A model generated the notes under the pieces. The model was not told where the DNA came from and did no database searches. It was given only the letters and a program-made list of their open reading frames with translations. A stretch of DNA of 10,538 nt, from contig DKVN01000084.1 in the NCBI GenBank assembly GCA_002491225.1, forward strand, positions 789 to 11,326, written 5' to 3'. This DNA comes from Faecalibacterium sp. UBA7177 (GTDB lineage Bacteria; Bacillota; Clostridia; Oscillospirales; Ruminococcaceae). This document shows, one piece after another, positions 6,399-10,538 of this stretch (its first letter is position 1; each line of letters opens with the position of its first letter). The position numbers and the translations under genes are program-made.

Positions 6399-6432
6399 GC
6401 GAAAACCTGCTTTTCTTTTTTCGCTTTCGCAC

Positions 6433-6467
6433 AAAATGGGGGGCAGGCCGCCGCGGCGGCCTGCCCC
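6433..6467 (-). terminator. Probable terminator of the decarboxylase operon
   Basis: A 13-nt perfect inverted repeat (6440-6452 with 6455-6467, effectively a 12-bp stem with a CGCG loop) lies 28 nt beyond the stop of the beta-subunit gene. In the leftward direction it is followed by CCATTTTG, so the U-run is short (four) and slightly offset. It faces the nahK terminator and would complete a convergent pair. Confidence 0.7.
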
Positions 6468-6495
6468 TCTCTGTGTATCAAACTACAGCCTTTGC

Positions 6496-7692
6496 TTACC
6501 CAAAGATATTGATGAGGATGCCCGCAGCCACCGCGCTGCCGATGACGCCCGCCACGTTGGGGCCCATCGCGTGCATGAGCAGGAAGTTGCTGGGGTTGTA
6601 CTGCTGGCCCACCTTTTGCGAGACACGGGCCGCCATCGGCACCGCCGAGACGCCGGCCGAGCCGATCAGCGGGTTGACCTTGCCCTTGGTGACAACATAC
6701 ATCAGCTTGCCAAAGAGCACGCCGCCCGCGGTGCCGCAGGCAAAGGCGAAGAGGCCCATCGCGATGATCTTGAGGGTGTCCCAGGTGAGGAAGGTGTTGG
6801 CGCTGGTGGTGCAGCCCACCGAGACGCCGAGGAAGATGGTGATGATGTTCATCAGCTCGTTGCCGGCGGTCTTGTTGATCCGCTCGACCACGCCGGACTC
6901 CTTCATCAGGTTGCCCAGCATCAGCATGCCCACCAGCACGGCCGAATCCGGCAGGATCAGGCTGACCACGATGGTGCAGATGATCGGGAAGAGGATCTTC
7001 TCGGTTTTGGAGACGGTGCGCAGCTGGGTCATGACGACCTTGCGCTCCTTGTCGGTGGTCAGCAGCTTCATGATGGGCGGCTGGATCACCGGCACCAGCG
7101 CCATGTAGCTGTACGCCGCCACCGCGATCGAGCCGAGCAGCTCGGGGGCCAGCTTGCTGGTGACGAAGATGGCGGTGGGGCCGTCCGCGCCGCCGATGAT
7201 GCCGATTGCGCCCGCCTGCGGGCCGGTAAAGCCCAGCAGCTTTGCGCCGAGGTAGGCGGTAAAGATGCCCAGCTGGGCCGACGCGCCGAGCAGGAGGCTC
7301 TTGGGGTTCGAGATCAGGGGGGCAAAGTCGGTCATGGTGCCGATGCCAAGGAAGATCAGCGGCGGGTAGATGCCCAGCTTGACCCCGAGGTAGAGCATAT
7401 CGCCCAGACCGCCGTGGTGCAGCACCTCGTTAAAGAGCGGATAGGCGCTGGGGTCGGCCCCGGCCGGGGCGAGGAAATACTGCATATGGATGATGCCGCT
7501 GCCCGGCAGGTTGGCCAGGATCATGCCAAAGGCGATGGGCAGCAGCAGCAGCGGCTCGTACTCCTTGACGATGGCAAGGTAGAGCAGCACGCAGCCGACG
7601 ATCAGCATAACGAGGTAGCCGGGCTCCTCGATGATGCCCATGAAGCCGGAGTTCTGCCAGATGCTCAGCAGAGTGTCAAGAAACGCAGACAT
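6496..7692 (-). CDS. Na+-translocating decarboxylase beta subunit (OadB/GcdB/MmdB family)
   Basis: This 398-residue polytopic membrane protein is the ion pump and carboxybiotin decarboxylase subunit of the Na+-translocating decarboxylases. The family signature GIIGGADGPTAIFV is at 164-177, and NPLIGSAGVSAVPMAARV is at 340-357, followed by HAMGPNVAGVIGSAVAAG (374-391). From memory, the functional residues of Klebsiella OadB are Asp203, Tyr229, Asn373, Gly377, Ser382 and Arg389. They map with identical spacing to Asp170, Tyr196, Asn340, Gly344, Ser349 and Arg356, so the pump should be active and Na+-dependent. The start has GGAGGAG about 9 nt upstream and lies 20 nt after the gamma-type gene. 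The substrate (oxaloacetate, methylmalonyl-CoA, glutaconyl-CoA or malonate) cannot be told from this subunit, and no carboxyltransferase gene is nearby. Confidence 0.95.
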   Translation of the reverse strand: MSAFLDTLLSIWQNSGFMGIIEEPGYLVMLIVGCVLLYLAIVKEYEPLLLLPIAFGMILANLPGSGIIHMQYFLAPAGADPSAYPLFNEVLHHGGLGDMLYLGVKLGIYPPLIFLGIGTMTDFAPLISNPKSLLLGASAQLGIFTAYLGAKLLGFTGPQAGAIGIIGGADGPTAIFVTSKLAPELLGSIAVAAYSYMALVPVIQPPIMKLLTTDKERKVVMTQLRTVSKTEKILFPIICTIVVSLILPDSAVLVGMLMLGNLMKESGVVERINKTAGNELMNIITIFLGVSVGCTTSANTFLTWDTLKIIAMGLFAFACGTAGGVLFGKLMYVVTKGKVNPLIGSAGVSAVPMAARVSQKVGQQYNPSNFLLMHAMGPNVAGVIGSAVAAGILINIFG

Positions 7693-7712
7693 GGCTCAAA
7701 ACTCCTCCCCTC

Positions 7713-8123
7713 TCAAAACGGCTCGGTGCCCGAGACGACACCGGCAAGGCCCCACGTGCCCCGGCCGTCCTTGGCGCGGGTGAGCGAGCGCAGGGTATAT
7801 TTTCCGCCGTCCACGCAGGCAACGGCGGCGGCGATGGCCGCCACCACCTCGGCGGGGATGCCCTCCTCCACATAGGGCGCCGCGGGGGCGGCTGCCCTGG
7901 GGGCGGGGGCGGGGGCGGGCGCTGCGGGCTTGGCCGCCTGCTGCGCCGCCTTCTTTTTCTGGCTGGCGGTGATCGCGTCAAAGATCCTGCCCTGCAGCAG
8001 AATGATCAGGGTGAGGATGACAAGGATCAAAAATACGAGCGAGATACCAATGGCTACCACGACGGGGTCGCTGGGGAAATTGCCCGCCGCCGTCAGGGCC
8101 ATGGGCGCAAACGGTGCTCCCAT
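7713..8123 (-). CDS. OadG-family decarboxylase gamma subunit (sodium pump assembly subunit)
   Basis: This 136-residue protein has one membrane helix (about residues 21-44, VVVAIGISLVFLILVILTLI and on), a Lys-rich cytoplasmic stretch (about 55-65), an Ala/Pro-rich hinge (about 64-83), and a C-terminal segment EVVAAIAAAVACVDGGKYTL followed by RSL and WGLAGVVSGTEPF. These are the usual parts of OadG or the delta subunit of related pumps, which anchors the complex and bridges the beta subunit to the soluble carboxyltransferase. The hinge is not followed by a biotin-attachment motif (no MKM), so this is not the biotin carrier. The start at 8123 has AGAGGAGG 7 nt upstream; an in-frame ATG seven codons later is possible, and the longer open frame up to 8378 overlaps mreB and is not the gene. 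It forms a two-gene operon with the beta subunit. Confidence 0.88.
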   Translation of the reverse strand: MGAPFAPMALTAAGNFPSDPVVVAIGISLVFLILVILTLIILLQGRIFDAITASQKKKAAQQAAKPAAPAPAPAPRAAAPAAPYVEEGIPAEVVAAIAAAVACVDGGKYTLRSLTRAKDGRGTWGLAGVVSGTEPF

Positions 8124-8159
8124 AGAACAGCCTCCTCTTTCAAAACAATATCTTGTACT

Positions 8160-8188
8160 ATTATATCGAAAAGCCGCCCGGCTTGCAA
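8160..8188 (-). promoter_or_regulatory. Promoter of the gamma-beta decarboxylase operon, overlapping the mreB terminator
   Basis: On the minus strand TTGCAA (8183-8188) is followed after exactly 17 nt by TATAAT (8160-8165). The predicted start near 8153 gives a leader of about 30 nt. The -35 box is the loop, and the spacer is the 3' arm, of the mreB terminator hairpin. Confidence 0.75.
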
Positions 8189-8201
8189 GATGCCGGGCGG
8201 C
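8169..8201 (-). terminator. Terminator downstream of mreB
   Basis: A perfect 10-bp G-C-rich stem (8173-8182 with 8192-8201) and a 9-nt loop are followed leftward by four T residues (8169-8172). It lies 55 nt beyond the mreB stop. The U-run is short, so some read-through into the decarboxylase genes is possible. Confidence 0.75.
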
Positions 8202-8256
8202 ATATTTTGCGGAATTTGTTAAAAAAGTATCCGCTTTGCCCCCGCGGGGCGGGCTC

Positions 8257-9279
8257 TCACCGCCGCCCCATCCGCGGGGTGGCGTCGACAAAGCCGCTCT
8301 CGAGCTGGGGACCGAGGGTGAGGCAGGCGGCGGTGCCCAGCGCCACGCAGTTGACCGGGTCGGGCGAGAGCCGCACATCCACCTTGAGCTGCTCGCTGAG
8401 AAACTCCGGCAGGCCGTGCAGCTGCGCGCCGCCGCCGGTGAGCATGATGCCCCCGGCGTAGATGTCGCCCGAGAGCTCCGGCGGGGTGCGCTCGAGCACC
8501 TGGTGGGCGGCGGCGGCGATCCGCTCGGCCAGCAGCATCACCGGGCCGTAGAGGTCCTCGGTGCGCACCGTCACCCGCTGGGGCAGGCCGGTGACCAGGC
8601 TGCGGCCCTTGACCTCCATCGAATCGTAAAAGCGCAGCTGGCGGCAGCAGGCCACCTCTTTTTTCAGCTCCTCGGCCGTGCGCTGGCCGATGACGATGTT
8701 AAACTTTTGCCGGATGAACTTTAAGATCTCCTCATCAAAGGTGTTGCCCGCCACGTCCACGCTGGTGGCCTTGACCTTGCCGCCCAGGCTGATCACCGCG
8801 ATGTCGGTGGTGCCGCCGCCGATGTCCACGATCATGTGGCCCTTGGGCTGCAGGATGTCCAGCCCCGAGCCCAGCGCCGCCGCGATCGGCTCGTCGATCA
8901 GGTAAACCTGCCGCGCGCCGGCCGCGATCACCGCCTCCACCACCGCGTCGCTCTCGATGCCGGTGATGGCCGCCGGCACGCATACCGCCACCCGCGGCTT
9001 GATGAGGCGGGAGTCGTACACCTTGTTGACAAAGCTGCAGATCAGCTCCTTGGTCAGCTGGTGGTTCGAGATCACCCCGTCCTTGAGCGGCCGCTCGGCC
9101 GAGATGTAGTTGGGGGTGCGCCCCACCATGGCCAGCGCGTCGCTGCCCACCGCCAGCACCTGGTTTTTGCGGTGGTCGATGGCCACCACGCTGGGCTGGT
9201 TGAGCACCACGCCCTTGCCCTCCACCGCCACGATCACCGAGGTGGTGCCAAGGTCGATGCCAATATCATACTGTGCCAT
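8257..9279 (-). CDS. mreB: MreB/Mbl-family rod-shape actin homologue
   Basis: This 340-residue protein is of normal MreB length. The actin-fold ATP-binding motifs are present: phosphate-1 DIGIDLGTTS (5-14), the segment IDEPIAAALGSGLD (128-141) with the presumed catalytic Glu130, phosphate-2 VDIGGGTTDIAV (151-162), and the adenosine motif GGIMLTGGGAQLHGL (276-290 region). MEVKGRSLVTGLP (221-233) is also characteristic. MreB forms membrane-bound filaments that guide cell-wall synthesis. The ATG at 9279 is preferred because the N-terminal motif begins five residues later and GGGGAG lies 6 nt upstream; longer in-frame starts at 9312 and 9336 would add residues unlike the family. mreC and mreD are not beside it. 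The gene lies 69 nt after comF and ends at a terminator, so it is the last gene of a recD2-comF-mreB unit. Confidence 0.93.
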   Translation of the reverse strand: MAQYDIGIDLGTTSVIVAVEGKGVVLNQPSVVAIDHRKNQVLAVGSDALAMVGRTPNYISAERPLKDGVISNHQLTKELICSFVNKVYDSRLIKPRVAVCVPAAITGIESDAVVEAVIAAGARQVYLIDEPIAAALGSGLDILQPKGHMIVDIGGGTTDIAVISLGGKVKATSVDVAGNTFDEEILKFIRQKFNIVIGQRTAEELKKEVACCRQLRFYDSMEVKGRSLVTGLPQRVTVRTEDLYGPVMLLAERIAAAAHQVLERTPPELSGDIYAGGIMLTGGGAQLHGLPEFLSEQLKVDVRLSPDPVNCVALGTAACLTLGPQLESGFVDATPRMGRR

Positions 9280-9348
9280 ATCCCGCTCCCCTATCTCCTG
9301 TTGTATCGTCATGGCCCGGCCGCGTTTGGGGGCCAAGCCGGTGTGTTG

Positions 9349-10119
9349 TTATGCGTTCGTTTGTTCGCTTTCGCCCGCGTGGCCCGGTGCCTGCTCGGGC
9401 GGCGGGGTGGCCGCGAGGCAGGCCGCGAACACCTCCCCCGCACCCGCCTTGCGCAGGGCCGCCGCGCAGGCGGTCAGGGTTGCGCCGGTGGTCACCACGT
9501 CATCCACCAGCAGCACCCGGCTGTTTTCGGGCAGATGTTCAGGGCGCACCGCAAAGGCCCCGATCAGGTTGGTCAGCCGCGCCTCGCGGCCAAGGCCCTC
9601 CTGCGGCAGGGTCGCCCGCGCCTTGTAGAGCGCCTTTGGCGCAAAGGGCAGGCCGAGCAGCCCTGCCAGCTCCCGCGCCAGCAGGCCGGGCGGGTTGTAG
9701 GCCCTTGCCCCGCCGGGCGGCACCGGCAGCACCAGATCGTACTCCAGCGCCGCGGGCGGCAGGGCCTCTGGCAGTATTATACCACCCCTGCGGGAAAATG
9801 TGCAACCAAAAAGCGCGTTTGCCATCCGGCGGGCCAGCGCCGGGGCATAGCAGGCCCGGCCGCCGAACTTGAGCCGCAGCACCGCAGCCCGCACAGCGCC
9901 CTCGTAGCGGTAGGCCGCCGCCCCGCCCGCAAGCCCGGCCAGCATCCAGTCGCTCCCGGCCAGCCGGGGCGCCGGGCGGCGCAGCGCCCGCTCGGCCGCG
10001 GCGCAGGCCGGGCAGGCCTTTCGCTGGCCCAGCACCTCATCGCAAAAGGGGCAGCGGGGCGGGTAGATAAGCCCCAGCGCCGCGCCGCCCACGGCCCGCA
10101 GCAGCACGGCCCGGTTCAT
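9349..10119 (-). CDS. comF: ComF-family phosphoribosyltransferase-like competence protein
   Basis: This 256-residue protein has an N-terminal zinc-finger pair (Cys23-x2-Cys26 and Cys36-x2-Cys39) and a C-terminal type I phosphoribosyltransferase domain with the PRPP-binding loop VLLVDDVVTTGAT (202-214). ComF proteins take part in DNA uptake during transformation with the ComFA helicase, and related proteins are widespread in non-competent bacteria. The usual RGFNQ segment reads RAYNPPG (139-145), and a stretch around 102-126 looks like a small insertion relative to what I recall of the family. The ATG overlaps the recD2 stop (ATGA), which indicates coupled translation. The exact role here is not shown by the sequence. 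Confidence 0.9.
   Translation of the reverse strand: MNRAVLLRAVGGAALGLIYPPRCPFCDEVLGQRKACPACAAAERALRRPAPRLAGSDWMLAGLAGGAAAYRYEGAVRAAVLRLKFGGRACYAPALARRMANALFGCTFSRRGGIILPEALPPAALEYDLVLPVPPGGARAYNPPGLLARELAGLLGLPFAPKALYKARATLPQEGLGREARLTNLIGAFAVRPEHLPENSRVLLVDDVVTTGATLTACAAALRKAGAGEVFAACLAATPPPEQAPGHAGESEQTNA
9776..9805 (-). promoter_or_regulatory. Possible internal promoter within comF for mreB
   Basis: On the minus strand TTGCAC (9800-9805) is followed after 18 nt by TATAAT (9776-9781), in a local AT-rich patch inside an otherwise very GC-rich gene. It would start transcription near 9769, about 490 nt upstream of mreB. The match may be chance. Confidence 0.35.
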
Positions 10120-10538
10120 TCGGCCTCCCGCTGCATCAGCACAGAAAGCGCGCTGTACCGCAGGTTCTGCCGCACATTGGCCACCATGCTGGCCACCACC
10201 GCCTGCTGCCCCGCCAGGATGCAGAGCCGCCTTGCGCGGGTGATGCCGGTGTAGAGCAGGTTGCGGTAGCAGAGCTTTTCCGGCACACCGGCCACCGGCA
10301 GCACCACGGCGGCGAACTCGCTGCCCTGGCTTTTGTGCACGGTCACCGCGTAGGCGATCTCAAGCTCCTGCAGATGCTCGCCCGCGTAGACCAGCCGCCG
10401 GTCGTCCATCTGCACGGTCAGGGTGCGCTCGGCGGGGTTGACCTCCAGCACCACCCCGATGTCCCCGTTAAAGGCCCCCACCCCGGCTTCGCCCTCCTCC
10501 CGCTCGTAGGGGATGTCGTAGTTGTTGCGCACCTGCAT
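10116..10538 (-). CDS. recD2: RecD2-type ATP-dependent DNA helicase, C-terminal fragment
   Basis: The last 140 codons of a leftward gene are present; the start lies beyond the right edge, and the ATG at 10538 is an internal methionine (MQVRNNYDI is an internal helicase segment). The fragment shows FNGDIGVV (23-30), the helicase motif AYAVTVHKSQGSEF (62-75) and the final motif NLLYTGITRARR (93-104), which form the C-terminal RecA-like (UvrD_C_2) domain of superfamily 1B helicases of the RecD/TraA type. Full-length RecD2 is about 740 residues and unwinds DNA 5' to 3' without RecBC. Its stop overlaps the comF start by 4 nt. Confidence 0.92.
   Translation of the reverse strand: MQVRNNYDIPYEREEGEAGVGAFNGDIGVVLEVNPAERTLTVQMDDRRLVYAGEHLQELEIAYAVTVHKSQGSEFAAVVLPVAGVPEKLCYRNLLYTGITRARRLCILAGQQAVVASMVANVRQNLRYSALSVLMQREAE

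Noticed and set aside
6398..6431. 7-bp inverted repeat TGCGAAA/TTTCGCA between the two convergent terminators
   Set aside because: Short arms with a 20-nt loop in T/C-rich sequence; probably chance, and not needed to explain termination.
5099..6481. 460-codon open frame on the minus strand
   Set aside because: It is antisense to nahK, whose kinase motifs are unmistakable, and it runs through the nahK terminator.
6397..7875. 492-codon open frame on the plus strand
   Set aside because: It is antisense to the decarboxylase beta subunit, with low-complexity His/Asp/Ala/Gly composition and no homology that I recognise.
8238..8250. GC palindrome near the mreB stop as a second terminator
   Set aside because: No U-run follows and the stem is too short once a loop is allowed.
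8124..8378. N-terminal extension of the OadG-family gene up to 8378
   Set aside because: It would overlap the mreB end and the terminator/promoter element, and a strong ribosome binding site marks the start at 8123.
8836..10254. 472-codon open frame on the plus strand
   Set aside because: It is antisense to mreB, comF and recD2 at once; an artefact of GC-rich third positions.
1..10538. Mobile elements, CRISPR arrays, tRNA/rRNA genes, attachment sites
   Set aside because: I looked for repeat arrays, transposase or integrase motifs and tRNA-like folds on both strands and saw none.

Overview
The window reads as chromosome of a GC-rich anaerobic Firmicute, most likely a gut clostridium of the Oscillospirales type. 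This is an inference from the very GC-rich third codon positions, strong AGGAGG-type ribosome binding sites, a Na+-pumping decarboxylase, and a recD2-comF-mreB gene order that I recall from that group. Every gene found is intact, apart from one that runs off each edge. I see no transposase, integrase, CRISPR array, tRNA or rRNA.

Left part (1-6398): a two-armed locus for taking up and breaking down a beta-galactosyl-N-acetylhexosamine disaccharide (lacto-N-biose / galacto-N-biose). The leftward arm runs: substrate-binding lipoprotein, a strong terminator-like hairpin, two ABC permeases, a 70-residue two-helix membrane protein, then the start of a GH112 phosphorylase (lnpA) cut by the left edge. 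The rightward arm holds an AraC-family regulator and an N-acetylhexosamine 1-kinase (nahK/lnpB). A 429-bp control region with a promoter facing each way separates the arms. The inferred pathway is: import of the disaccharide, phosphorolysis to galactose 1-phosphate plus free GlcNAc/GalNAc, then C1 phosphorylation of the amino sugar by NahK. The uridylyltransferase, epimerase and transporter ATPase that would complete it are not in the window.

Middle (6305-6495): the two blocks converge here, with a strong rightward terminator after nahK and a weaker leftward one after the decarboxylase operon.

Right part (6496-10538), all leftward: the 3' end of recD2 (cut by the right edge), comF overlapping it by 4 nt, mreB, and then a terminator whose hairpin loop holds the -35 box of the next promoter. 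That promoter drives a gamma-beta gene pair of a Na+-translocating decarboxylase, with no alpha or biotin-carrier gene beside it.

The most noteworthy points are the divergent disaccharide locus and its small uncharacterised membrane protein, the hairpin separating the binding protein from the permeases, the promoter nested in the mreB terminator, and the orphan decarboxylase pair.
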